64,000 nucleotides of DNA, taken from contig NZ_JOAX01000013.1 in assembly GCF_000720485.1 (NCBI RefSeq), positions 62,001 to 126,000 on the forward strand, read 5' to 3'. The notes under the pieces are model-generated. The model had not been told where the DNA came from. It did no database searches and saw nothing but the letters and a program-made list of their open reading frames with translations. The translations under genes and the position numbers were made by a program. Numbering within the stretch: the first letter of the stretch is position 1; each line of letters starts with the position of its first letter. This DNA comes from Streptomyces ochraceiscleroticus. Its GTDB lineage: Bacteria > Actinomycetota > Actinomycetes > Streptomycetales > Streptomycetaceae. This document shows positions 51,109 to 59,180 of this stretch, piece by piece.

Positions 51109-52132
51109 GCCGCGTACGTACCGGGTGCGGATCCGCGAAGTGATCGAGGAGACGGCCGAAGCGCGGTCGCTCGTCCTGCAGGTGCCGCCGGAGAGCACCG
51201 AGCGATTCGCTTACCGCGCCGGGCAGTTCCTCACTCTGAAGCTGCCGGGTGCGGACGGCGAAACGGTTGCAGCCCGCTGCTACTCCCTGTCCAGCTCACC
51301 CGAGACCGGCGAGCCCTTGAAGATCACGGTCAAGCGGGTGGCCGGCGGGTACGGCTCCCACTGGCTCTGCGACCACGTGACCGCCGGCGACGAGCTGGAG
51401 GTGCTGCCGCCGGCCGGCACCTTCACGCCGGGCTCCCTCGACCGCGACCTGCTGCTCGTCGCGGGCGGCAGTGGCATCACGCCGGTCATCTCCATTGCCA
51501 AGTCGGTGCTGGCCGGCGGGCGGGGCAAGGTCGCGCTGCTGTACGCCAACCGCGACGAGTCCTCGGTCATCTTCCGCGACGAACTGCGCGAGCTGACCGC
51601 GCAACATCCTGACCGGCTGTTGGTCGTCCACTGGCTGGAGTCGGTTCAGGGGCTGCCTGCCGCGGACCGGCTGGCAACCGTGCTCGCCCCGTACGCGGAC
51701 CGGGAGGCGTACGTCTGCGGGCCCGCGCCCCTGATGGACGCGGTCGAGGAGTCCCTGCGCGGGCGCGGCCGCCGCGTCCACCGGGAGCGGTTCTTCTCGC
51801 TGAGCGGGGACGTCTTCGCGGAGCCCGGCGGGGAAGACGCGCCGGTCCTGGAAGAGGGCGCCGCGGAGGCCGAGGTGGAGCTGGACGGCGACACGCACAC
51901 CGTCTCCTGGCCGCCGCAGACACCCCTCCTGGACGCCCTGCTCGCCGCCGGCGTCGACGCTCCGTACTCCTGCCGGGAGGGCGCGTGCAGCGCCTGTGCG
52001 TGCCGGGTCGTGGCCGGCGAGGTGAAGATGCTCCGCAACGACGTGCTGGAGGACGAGGACATCGCCGAGGGGTACGTCCTGGCCTGCCAGGCCGTCCCCC
52101 TCACCGACCGGGTCGGGATCAGCTACTCCTGA
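51101..52132 (+). CDS. kshB: 3-ketosteroid 9alpha-hydroxylase reductase KshB
   Basis: This 343-residue reductase passes electrons from NAD(P)H to KshA. It has a flavin domain with RCYSLSSSPE, an NAD(P) domain opening LLLVAGGSGITPVISIAK and ending YVCGPAPLMDAVE, and a C-terminal plant-type [2Fe-2S] domain (YSCREGACSACACRVVAGEV ... CQAVP). Its start overlaps the small protein gene by 8 bases. In mycobacteria kshB lies apart from kshA; here they are coupled. Confidence 0.92.
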   Translation: MPEPRTYRVRIREVIEETAEARSLVLQVPPESTERFAYRAGQFLTLKLPGADGETVAARCYSLSSSPETGEPLKITVKRVAGGYGSHWLCDHVTAGDELEVLPPAGTFTPGSLDRDLLLVAGGSGITPVISIAKSVLAGGRGKVALLYANRDESSVIFRDELRELTAQHPDRLLVVHWLESVQGLPAADRLATVLAPYADREAYVCGPAPLMDAVEESLRGRGRRVHRERFFSLSGDVFAEPGGEDAPVLEEGAAEAEVELDGDTHTVSWPPQTPLLDALLAAGVDAPYSCREGACSACACRVVAGEVKMLRNDVLEDEDIAEGYVLACQAVPLTDRVGISYS

Positions 52133-52166
52133 GCCCGCGGGCGGATGCTCACATCCACTCCGCACA

Positions 52167-53018
52167 TCACATCCACTCCGCGAACCGCATCCACGACATC
52201 ATCGTGTCCATCTGTGCCGGTTCGAGGGCCGGTTCCGGGGGCGGCGCCGCGGTCGTACGGGGGACGGCCGCAGCCCGCCCCGGCCCGTACAGTGACGCCC
52301 AGATCGCCCGCGCGGTCCCCCGCACCACCGGGGCGAGCCGCTCCAGTTCGCGGTGGAGGCCGTTGCCGCAGACCGAGACCGCGGCGATCGCGCGCCCGGC
52401 GCCCCGCAGCGGCGCCGCCACGCACGCCACGCCGCGGAAGCTCTCCTCTCGGTCGAAGGCCACGCCGCGCTCGCGGATGCGCGCCAGCTCCGCGCGGAAG
52501 GGGCCGGGCCGGGTGAGGGTGTACGCCGTGCGCGGCCGCAGCCCGGCCCGCAGCACCTCCGCGACCAGCGCCTCCTCGCCGAACGCCAGGATCGCCTTGC
52601 CGGTGGCCGTGCAGTACGCCGGCTGCCGGCCGCCGATCCGCGACGGTACCGACGCGTCCGCGACGCCGCCGAGCCGTTCCAGGTACACCACTTCGGGTCC
52701 GTCGAGCACGGCGAGGTGCACCACGTGCCCGGTCTTCTCGTGCAGCGCGTGCAGATGCGGCAGCGCGGCCCGGCGCAGTCGGTTGTGGTGCGCGGCCATC
52801 GCGCCCAGCTCCAGCATCCGCATGCCCAGGCGGTAGTCCCGGCCGTCGCGGTCCAGCCAGCCGAGCTGTACGAGTTGGTCGAGGATGCGGTGCACGGACG
52901 AGCGGGGCAGCCCGGAGCGGCGTACCACCTCGGTGAGCGTCAGCCGGGGCGTGGCGCCCTGGAAGGCGCCCAGGACGAGCGCGGCCTTCTCCAGAAGTGA
53001 CGGCGGACGCACTGTCAT
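52167..53018 (-). CDS. IclR-family regulator of the ring-degradation genes (candidate)
   Basis: This 283-residue IclR protein has the N-terminal winged helix (EKAALVLGAFQGATPRLTLTEVVRRSGLPRSSVHRILDQLVQLGWL) and the GAF-like effector domain with RIGGRQPAYCTATGKAILAF and FRGVACVAAPLRGAGRAIAAVSV. A C-terminal Pro/Met-rich tail follows. It is divergent from hsaA and convergent with kshB. The near-identical inverted repeats at 49624 and 53067 make it a candidate regulator of kshA-kshB and the hsa-kstD operon. Repressor or activator status is unknown. Confidence 0.87.
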   Translation of the reverse strand: MTVRPPSLLEKAALVLGAFQGATPRLTLTEVVRRSGLPRSSVHRILDQLVQLGWLDRDGRDYRLGMRMLELGAMAAHHNRLRRAALPHLHALHEKTGHVVHLAVLDGPEVVYLERLGGVADASVPSRIGGRQPAYCTATGKAILAFGEEALVAEVLRAGLRPRTAYTLTRPGPFRAELARIRERGVAFDREESFRGVACVAAPLRGAGRAIAAVSVCGNGLHRELERLAPVVRGTARAIWASLYGPGRAAAVPRTTAAPPPEPALEPAQMDTMMSWMRFAEWM

Positions 53019-53064
53019 CGGCGACTCCTGCGAGGAGCGGGGAGGGGTGCCGAGAGCCTGCCAC

Positions 53065-53085
53065 GGTTCCCGCTCAGCGGGAACC
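53065..53085. promoter_or_regulatory. IclR-type operator with perfect 9-base arms (GGTTCCCGC / GCGGGAACC)
   Basis: The inverted repeat lies in the 159-base space between the divergent IclR and hsaA genes; its core TTCCCGCTCAGCGGGAA recurs with one change upstream of kshA. It is a candidate operator for both autoregulation and hsaA control. Confidence 0.65.
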
Positions 53086-53087
53086 CG

Positions 53088-53106
53088 CTATTTCGAATCG
53101 AAATAG
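53088..53106. promoter_or_regulatory. 19-base palindrome CTATTTCGAATCGAAATAG
   Basis: Perfect 9-base arms around a single base start two bases after the preceding inverted repeat. AT-rich, it probably overlaps a promoter. It may be a second operator for the same or another regulator. Confidence 0.5.
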
Positions 53107-53177
53107 TCAGGCGTAGATTCGCGGCACTTCGCACCTCCGCATCACACGGCCACATTCACGACCTGAGAGGGGTCGCC

Positions 53178-54362
53178 ATGAGCGAAGACGCCATGAGCGC
53201 GCACGAGGTCCTCGCCGCCGTCCGGGAGCTGGCCCCGGTGCTCCGCGAGCGCGCCGCCGAGGCCGAGGAGCTGTGCCGGGTGCCCGACGCCTCGGTCAAG
53301 GACATCGAGGGCACGGGGTTCTTCCGGCTGCTGCAGCCCAGGGCGTACGGCGGCTGCGCGGCGGACCCGGTGCTCTTCTACGAGGCGGTCAAGGAGATCG
53401 CCAAGGCGTGCGGCTCCACCGGCTGGGTCGCTTCCGTGGTCGGCGTCCACCCCTGGCACGTCGGCCTGTACGACCCGAGGGCGCAGGAGGAGGTCTGGGG
53501 CGTGGACCGCACCACCCGGATCGCCTCCTCCTACGCCCCGACCGGCCGGGTCACCGTGGCCGACGGCGGCTTCCGGATCTCCGGCCGCTGGCACTTCTCC
53601 TCCGGCTGCGACCACGCCGACTGGGCGCTGCTGGGCGGCCTCGTCCTCGGCGAGGACGGCGCGCCGGTCGACATGCGCACCTTCCTCGTGCCCCGGACCC
53701 AGTACACGATCGACCGGGTCTGGGACACCGTGGGCCTGCGCGGCACCGGCAGCAACGACATCGTCATCAAGGACGCCTTCGTGCCCGAGTACCGGGCGCT
53801 GAGCTTCGGCCCGGTCAGCGCGCTGCGGACGCCGGGCCAGGAGCTGAACCCCGAGCCGCTGTACCGGCTGCCGTACGCCTCGGTCTTCACCACCACCATC
53901 TCCACCCCGATCGTCGGCATCGCCGAGGGCGCGTACGAGGCGTACACCGAGGCCACCAAGCGGCGGATCCGGGTCTCCTACGGCCAGAAGGTCGCCGAGG
54001 ACCCCTTCGCGCAGGTCCGCATCGCCCGCGCGGCCAGTGACATCGACGCCTGCTGGCTGCAGCTCCGCCGCAATATGAGCGAGCTGTACGCGTGCGCGGA
54101 GCGCGGCGAGGACCCGTCGGCGGAGCTGCGCGCCCGCGTCCGCCGCGACCAGGTGCTCGCCACGGAACGCGCGGTGGCGGCGGTGGACCTGCTGGTGGAG
54201 AACGCCGGCGGCAGCGCGATGCGCAACGGCCCCAACCCCGTCCAGCGCGCCTGGCGCGACGCGCACACCGGCCGCGGGCACGCCGCCAACGACCCCGAGC
54301 GCGCGCTGGTGCTCTTCGGGCAGGCGGCGCTCGGCCTCGACATCCAGGACACGATGCTCTGA
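53178..54362 (+). CDS. hsaA: 3-HSA monooxygenase oxygenase subunit HsaA
   Basis: This 394-residue FADH2/FMNH2-dependent oxygenase of the acyl-CoA dehydrogenase-like class hydroxylates the phenol 3-HSA to a catechol. Segments match HsaA: GSTGWVASVVGVHPWHVGLYDPRAQEEVW, FRISGRWHFSSGCDHADWALLGG and VGLRGTGSNDIVIKDAFVPEYRAL. It needs the flavin reductase HsaB encoded three genes downstream. The start ATG is preceded by GAGAGGGG. First gene of hsaA-hsaD-hsaC-hsaB-kstD. Confidence 0.92.
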   Translation: MSEDAMSAHEVLAAVRELAPVLRERAAEAEELCRVPDASVKDIEGTGFFRLLQPRAYGGCAADPVLFYEAVKEIAKACGSTGWVASVVGVHPWHVGLYDPRAQEEVWGVDRTTRIASSYAPTGRVTVADGGFRISGRWHFSSGCDHADWALLGGLVLGEDGAPVDMRTFLVPRTQYTIDRVWDTVGLRGTGSNDIVIKDAFVPEYRALSFGPVSALRTPGQELNPEPLYRLPYASVFTTTISTPIVGIAEGAYEAYTEATKRRIRVSYGQKVAEDPFAQVRIARAASDIDACWLQLRRNMSELYACAERGEDPSAELRARVRRDQVLATERAVAAVDLLVENAGGSAMRNGPNPVQRAWRDAHTGRGHAANDPERALVLFGQAALGLDIQDTML

Positions 54363-55234
54363 TGGGGGATCAGATGGCGGTGCTTACGTATGAGTCGACG
54401 TCCCGGATGGTCAAGGCGGGCGGCGTCGAGCTGCACTTCCATGAGGCGGGTCCCGCCGAAGCGCCCGTCGTGATCATGCTGCACGGCGGCGGGCCCGGCG
54501 CCTCCGGCTGGAGCAACTTCGGCGGCAACCTGCCCGTCTTCGCCCGTACCTTCCGCACCCTCCTCATCGACCAGCCCTGCTTCGGCCGCTCCGCCAAGCC
54601 CGAACTCGACAGGGACTACTTCAGCTACAGCGCCGGCTCCGTCGCGGCCCTGATGGACGAACTCGGCATCGAGCAGGCGCACTTCATCGGCAACTCGCTC
54701 GGCGGCGGCACCTCCGTCCGCATGGCACTGGACCACCCGGACAGGGTCGGCAAGCTGCTGCTGATGGGGCCCGGCGGCGTCTCCCTCAACCTCTTCGCGC
54801 CGGACCCGACCGAAGGCATCAAGCGGCTCTTCGAATTCCAGGCGTCGCCCGAGCCGACCAAGGAACAGCTCCGTGCGTTCCTGAGCGTCATGGCGTACGA
54901 CCAGTCCCTCATCACCGACGAGCTGGTCGAGGAACGCTGGGCATCGGCCACCGACCCGGAGACGAAGCTCGGCAACGCCCGGATGGCGGCCGCCTTCGCC
55001 AACCCCGCCTGGGCCCAGGACTGGATGCTGTGGCGCGAGGCCCACCGGATCACCCAGCCCGTCCTGCTCACCTGGGGCCGCGAGGACCGCACCAATCCGC
55101 TCGACGGCGCGCTGGTGGCCCTGAAGTCCATCCCCGACGCCCGGCTGCACGTCTTCCCGCACTGCGGCCACTGGGCGCAGACCGAGCAGGCCGACGAGTT
55201 CAACCGCCTCGCGATCGCCTTCTTTTCTCAATGA
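54362..55234 (+). CDS. hsaD: Meta-cleavage-product hydrolase HsaD
   Basis: This alpha/beta hydrolase of about 290 residues cleaves the C-C bond of DSHA after ring opening. Oxyanion LHGGGPGASGWSNF, nucleophile GNSLGGGTSVRMALDHP, acid GREDRTNPLDGALVALKSIP and the histidine CGHWAQTEQADEF give the full triad and match mycobacterial HsaD. The start ATG touches the hsaA stop (TGATG); ATG 54374 with GGGGGAT upstream is an alternative. Confidence 0.92.
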   Translation: MGDQMAVLTYESTSRMVKAGGVELHFHEAGPAEAPVVIMLHGGGPGASGWSNFGGNLPVFARTFRTLLIDQPCFGRSAKPELDRDYFSYSAGSVAALMDELGIEQAHFIGNSLGGGTSVRMALDHPDRVGKLLLMGPGGVSLNLFAPDPTEGIKRLFEFQASPEPTKEQLRAFLSVMAYDQSLITDELVEERWASATDPETKLGNARMAAAFANPAWAQDWMLWREAHRITQPVLLTWGREDRTNPLDGALVALKSIPDARLHVFPHCGHWAQTEQADEFNRLAIAFFSQ

Positions 55235-55273
55235 ACAGCAGCTTTTCTCACTGACGCCCGAAGGGGACCGACC

Positions 55274-56185
55274 ATGGACATCCGTGCTCTCGGCTATCTG
55301 CGCGTGGAGACCGCCCGCTTCGAGGAGTGGCGCACGTACGCGCTGGACCTCCTCGGCATGGTGGCGGCCACCGGCACCGACGACGACACCCTCTACCTGC
55401 GCATCGACGACCGCGCCCACCGCCTCGCCGTCGTCCGCGGCGCCGCCGACCGGCTGCAGGCCGCCGGCTGGGAGGTCGCGAACGCCGCCGCGCTCGTGGA
55501 CGCCGCCCGGGAACTGGAGGCGGCCGGTGTCGCCGTCAAGGCCGCCGACGACGCCGTACTCGCCGAGCGCCGCGTCCAGGGCCTGATCCAGTTCACCGAC
55601 CCCTGCGGCAACCCGCTGGAGCTCTTCTGGGGCCAGGCGCAGGACCACACCCCGCTCGGCACCCCGTACGGCAACCGCTTCGTCACCGGCACCGCCGACG
55701 GCACCGGCGACCTGGGCCTGGGCCATGTCGTCCTGCCGGTCCCCGACATCGAAGCGGCGCTGGACTTCTACGAGAACGTCCTCGGCTTCCAACTGCGCGA
55801 CTCCATGAAGCTGCCCCCGCAGGCCGTCCCCACCGCCAAGGAGCAGCGGGACTTCCACCTGATGCACTTCCTCAGCCCCAACCGGCGCCACCACAGCCTC
55901 GGCCTGTACCCGGGTGAACTGCCGCCCGGCATCGTGCACTTCATGGTCGAGCTGGAGACCCTCGACGACGTGGGGCGCGGCCTGGATCGCATGCACGAGG
56001 CGGGCATCCCCATCGCCTCGACCCTCGGCCGGCACACCAACGACCGGATGGTCTCCTTCTACGCCCAGGCGCCCGGCGGCTTCCAGGTCGAGTACGGCTG
56101 GGACGGCCTGGTCGTCGACCCCGCCACCTGGGTCGCCAAGGAGATCACCGCCGACAGCTTCTGGGGGCACCGGTGGAACGGCTGA
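55274..56185 (+). CDS. hsaC: Extradiol dioxygenase HsaC
   Basis: This 303-residue iron-dependent extradiol dioxygenase cleaves the catechol 3,4-DHSA. Metal ligands appear as His151 (LGHVVLPV), His222 (IVHFMVE) and Glu273 (QVEYGWDG), in two glyoxalase-fold repeats as in BphC/HsaC. Its end overlaps hsaB by 13 bases. GAAGGGGA precedes the ATG. Confidence 0.93.
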   Translation: MDIRALGYLRVETARFEEWRTYALDLLGMVAATGTDDDTLYLRIDDRAHRLAVVRGAADRLQAAGWEVANAAALVDAARELEAAGVAVKAADDAVLAERRVQGLIQFTDPCGNPLELFWGQAQDHTPLGTPYGNRFVTGTADGTGDLGLGHVVLPVPDIEAALDFYENVLGFQLRDSMKLPPQAVPTAKEQRDFHLMHFLSPNRRHHSLGLYPGELPPGIVHFMVELETLDDVGRGLDRMHEAGIPIASTLGRHTNDRMVSFYAQAPGGFQVEYGWDGLVVDPATWVAKEITADSFWGHRWNG

Positions 56186-56673
56186 TCGGGCGTACAGCGG
56201 TGGACCCGGCCGGATTCAGGGACGTCCTGGGCCGCTTCGCCACCGGCATCACCGTCGTCGCGGGGCTCGACGACAACGGCCGCCCGGCCGGCTTCGCCTG
56301 CCAGTCCTTCGCCTCACTCTCCCTCGACCCGCCACTGGTCATGCTGGCCGCCGGCAAGACGTCCACGAGCTGGCCGCGCATCGAACGGACCGGCCGTTTC
56401 TGCGTCAACATCCTCGCCGAGCACCAGCGGGAGATCTGCGCCGCGCTCGGCCGCAGCGGCCCCGACAAGTTCGCCGGCGTTCCCTGGACCACCGGGGAGC
56501 ACGGCACCGTACGCATCGACGGCGCCCTGGCGCACATCGAGTGCGCACTGAGCACCGTGCACGAGGCCGGCGACCATCACCTGGTCACCGCCGAGGTCCT
56601 CGCGCTCGACGCGCGCGAGGACGGCCGCCCGCTCCTGTACTTCCGCAGCCGCTACGCAGTGGGGGCCTTCTGA
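56173..56673 (+). CDS. hsaB: Flavin reductase HsaB
   Basis: This 166-residue flavin reductase (FMN-binding split barrel) supplies reduced flavin to HsaA. The fold is seen as FRDVLGRFATGITVVAG, AGFACQSFASLSLDPPLVMLAAGKTSTSW and RTGRFCVNIL. The GTG start overlaps the hsaC end by 13 bases, and the stop overlaps the kstD ATG (TGATG). Order hsaA-D-C-B is that of mycobacteria. Confidence 0.9.
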   Translation: MERLIGRTAVDPAGFRDVLGRFATGITVVAGLDDNGRPAGFACQSFASLSLDPPLVMLAAGKTSTSWPRIERTGRFCVNILAEHQREICAALGRSGPDKFAGVPWTTGEHGTVRIDGALAHIECALSTVHEAGDHHLVTAEVLALDAREDGRPLLYFRSRYAVGAF

Positions 56674-58358
56674 TGCCGGAGCACCGCACCCCTTCCTGGG
56701 ACCACACCTACGACGTCGTGGTGATCGGCTCCGGCGCCGCCGGAATGGCCGCGGCCCTCACCGCCCGGCTGCGCGGGCTCACCGTCCTCGTGGCCGAGAA
56801 GACCGACCTGTACGGCGGCTCGACCGCGCTGTCCGGCGGCGCCATCTGGGTACCGGGCAACTTCCACCTCGACGCGGCGGGCCTCGGCGACACCGTCGAG
56901 AAGGCCCGCGCCTACCTCGACGCGACCGTCGGCGACCGGGTACCGGCCGCGCGCAAGGACGCCTACCTCGCACACGGCCCGGCCATGGTCCGCGAGTTCC
57001 ACGACCGGACCGCCGTCCGCTTCGCGTACACCCCCGGCTACAGCGACTACTACCCGGAGCGGCTCGGCGGCTTCGCGCAGGGCCGGTCCGTCGAGCCCGA
57101 GGTCTTCGACTTCAGGAAGCTGCGCCCCGGACTGCGTGCCACCATGCGCCGCGCGGGCCTGCCCACGTACGGGCTCACCATCACCTCCCGGGACTTCCGC
57201 CATCTCAACATGGCCGCGCGCACCTGGGCCGGCAAACGCACCTCGGTGAAGCTCGGGCTGCGCGCGCTCGCGGCCCTGGCCACCGGCCGCCGGCCGCTGG
57301 CGCTCGGCGAGGCGCTGGTCGCCCGGATGCGGTATTCGATGGACCGACTGGGCGGCGACCTGTGGCTCTCCGCGCCGCTCACCGGCCTGGTGACCGAGGA
57401 CGGCAAGGTCACCGGCGTCCGGCTCGACCGGGCGGGCAAGGAGATCACCGTACGGGCCTCCGGCGGCGTCGTGCTGGCCTCCGGCGGCTTCTCGCACAGC
57501 AGCCGGCTGCGCGAGAAGTACCTCCCGGCGCCCACCTCCACCGCCTGGTCGTCGGCGGCCGAGGGGCAGACCGGGGACGCCCTCGAAGCGGCCGTCGCGG
57601 CGGGCGCCGCGACCGACCTGATGGACAAGGTGTGGGGCGCGCCGTCCGTGGTGGCGCCCGGCGAGAAGCCGTTCTTCCTGGTCGCGGACCGCGGCATCCC
57701 CGGCATGGTGATCGTCGACCAGTCCGGCGCACGGTACGCCAACGAGGCGGCGCCGTACCACGAGTTCGTCGACGCGATGTACGCGCACGACCGGCCCGGT
57801 GCGTCCACCGTGCCTTCCTGGCTGATCCTGGACGCCACCTCCAAGGCCCGGTACGTCTTCATGGGGCTGCTGCCGGGGCAGCCGTTCCCGAAGAAGTGGA
57901 CGGCGAGCGGCTTCGTGAAGCAGGCCGGCACGGTCGAGGAGCTGGCCGCGCGGACCGGTTTGCCGGCCGACCGGCTGCGGGCGACGCTCGACCGCTTCAA
58001 CGGCTTCGCCCGCGCGGGCCGCGACGAGGACTTCGGGCGCGGCGACAGCGTCTACGACCGCTACTACGGCGACCCCACCTTGCCCGCGCCCAACCTCGCC
58101 CCGCTGGCCAAGCCCCCTTTCCACGCCGTCCCCGTCCACCCCGGCGATATCGGCACCAAGGGCGGCCCGGTCACCGACGCGACGGCCCGCGTACTGCGCG
58201 AGGACGGCTCGGTCATCGAGGGGCTGTACGCCTCCGGGAACGCCTCGGCCGCGGTGATGGGCGAGACGTACCCGGGGCCGGGCGCGACCATCGGCCCGGC
58301 GATGACCTTCAGCTGGATCGCGGTCAACGCCATCGCGAAGGCGCTCGCCGGGCGCTGA
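56673..58358 (+). CDS. kstD: 3-ketosteroid Delta1-dehydrogenase KstD
   Basis: This 561-residue flavoprotein desaturates ring A at C1-C2, needed with KshA to open ring B. The FAD site is DVVVIGSGAAGMAAALTARLRG followed by YGGSTALSGGAIWVPGN; a mid VLASGGFSHSSRLREKYLP and the C-terminal GETYPGPGATIGPAMTFSWIA with an active-site Tyr are conserved. The ATG touches the hsaB stop. It could also be a Delta4-type enzyme; the YGGS and GETYPGPG forms favour the Delta1 group. Long terminator follows. Confidence 0.9.
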   Translation: MPEHRTPSWDHTYDVVVIGSGAAGMAAALTARLRGLTVLVAEKTDLYGGSTALSGGAIWVPGNFHLDAAGLGDTVEKARAYLDATVGDRVPAARKDAYLAHGPAMVREFHDRTAVRFAYTPGYSDYYPERLGGFAQGRSVEPEVFDFRKLRPGLRATMRRAGLPTYGLTITSRDFRHLNMAARTWAGKRTSVKLGLRALAALATGRRPLALGEALVARMRYSMDRLGGDLWLSAPLTGLVTEDGKVTGVRLDRAGKEITVRASGGVVLASGGFSHSSRLREKYLPAPTSTAWSSAAEGQTGDALEAAVAAGAATDLMDKVWGAPSVVAPGEKPFFLVADRGIPGMVIVDQSGARYANEAAPYHEFVDAMYAHDRPGASTVPSWLILDATSKARYVFMGLLPGQPFPKKWTASGFVKQAGTVEELAARTGLPADRLRATLDRFNGFARAGRDEDFGRGDSVYDRYYGDPTLPAPNLAPLAKPPFHAVPVHPGDIGTKGGPVTDATARVLREDGSVIEGLYASGNASAAVMGETYPGPGATIGPAMTFSWIAVNAIAKALAGR

Positions 58359-58360
58359 TC

Positions 58361-58419
58361 CCGTACGCACCGAGGAAGCCCGCCGGTTCCGTACCGGCGG
58401 GCTTCCTCCGTGCGTACGG
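58361..58419. terminator. Bidirectional terminator with 27-base arms
   Basis: The arms begin CCGTACGCAC and include the perfect inner stem GGAAGCCCGCCGGT; one mismatch occurs. The loop is 5 bases. It lies between convergent kstD and an SDR gene and would terminate both. Confidence 0.75.
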
Positions 58420-58421
58420 CC

Positions 58422-59180
58422 TTACTGAGCGGTCAGCCCGCCGTCGATGGCGAACTCGGCGCCCGTGACGTACGCCGACGCGTCCGACACCAGATACAGC
58501 ACCAGCTCCGCGACCTCCTCCGAGCGGCCCATCCGGCGCAGCGGTACGTTCGGCCACTCGCGCTCCCCGGCATCGGCGCCGAGCGCGCCCGCGACCATCG
58601 GGGTGTCCACCATGCCGGGGTGCACGGAGTTGACCCGGATGCGGTGCCGGGCGAGGTCGAGGGCCGCGGACTTGGTGAGCCCGCGCAGCCCGAACTTCGT
58701 CGCCCCGTACGAGGCGTGGCCCTGAATGCCGACCAGCCCGGCCGTGGAAGAGATGTTCACCACCGACCCGCCGTTGCCCGTCGCACGCATCGCCGGGACC
58801 ACCGCCTGGAGGCCGAGGAACGGCCCGACGAGATTGACCTGGAGCAGCCGCTGCAGATTCGCCTCGCTCTCCTCCTCGATGGGCGCGGTGCGCCACAGCG
58901 CGGCGTTGTTCACCAGCGCGTCGATCCGGCCGAAGGTGCCGAGCGCGGCCTCGGTCACGCGCTGCCAGCCCGCCGCGTCGGTCACATCGTGCGGTACGAA
59001 CACCGCCTGTTTCCCGAGGTCCGAGGCGACGTCGCGGCCCGTGTCCTCCTGGACGTCCGTGAGGACGACACGCGCCCCGTGCTCCGCGAACAGCCGTGCC
59101 TCGGCGGCACCTTGCCCGCGCCCGGCTCCGGTGACGAGTACGACCTTGCCGGCCAGCCGCCCCACCGTGTCCGAGGCCAT
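58422..59180 (-). CDS. Short-chain dehydrogenase, 3alpha/20beta-hydroxysteroid dehydrogenase-like
   Basis: This 252-residue SDR has KVVLVTGAGRGQGAAEARLF, NNAAL, Ser in NISSTAGLVGI and YGATK. The phrases RIRVNSVHPGMVDTPM and DASAYVTGAEFAIDGG closely recall the Streptomyces 20beta-hydroxysteroid dehydrogenase. The location just after kstD favours a steroid or bile-type alcohol oxidation. ATG 59180 touches the LLM gene stop (TGATG), so they are one operon. Substrate not proven. Confidence 0.8.
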   Translation of the reverse strand: MASDTVGRLAGKVVLVTGAGRGQGAAEARLFAEHGARVVLTDVQEDTGRDVASDLGKQAVFVPHDVTDAAGWQRVTEAALGTFGRIDALVNNAALWRTAPIEEESEANLQRLLQVNLVGPFLGLQAVVPAMRATGNGGSVVNISSTAGLVGIQGHASYGATKFGLRGLTKSAALDLARHRIRVNSVHPGMVDTPMVAGALGADAGEREWPNVPLRRMGRSEEVAELVLYLVSDASAYVTGAEFAIDGGLTAQ

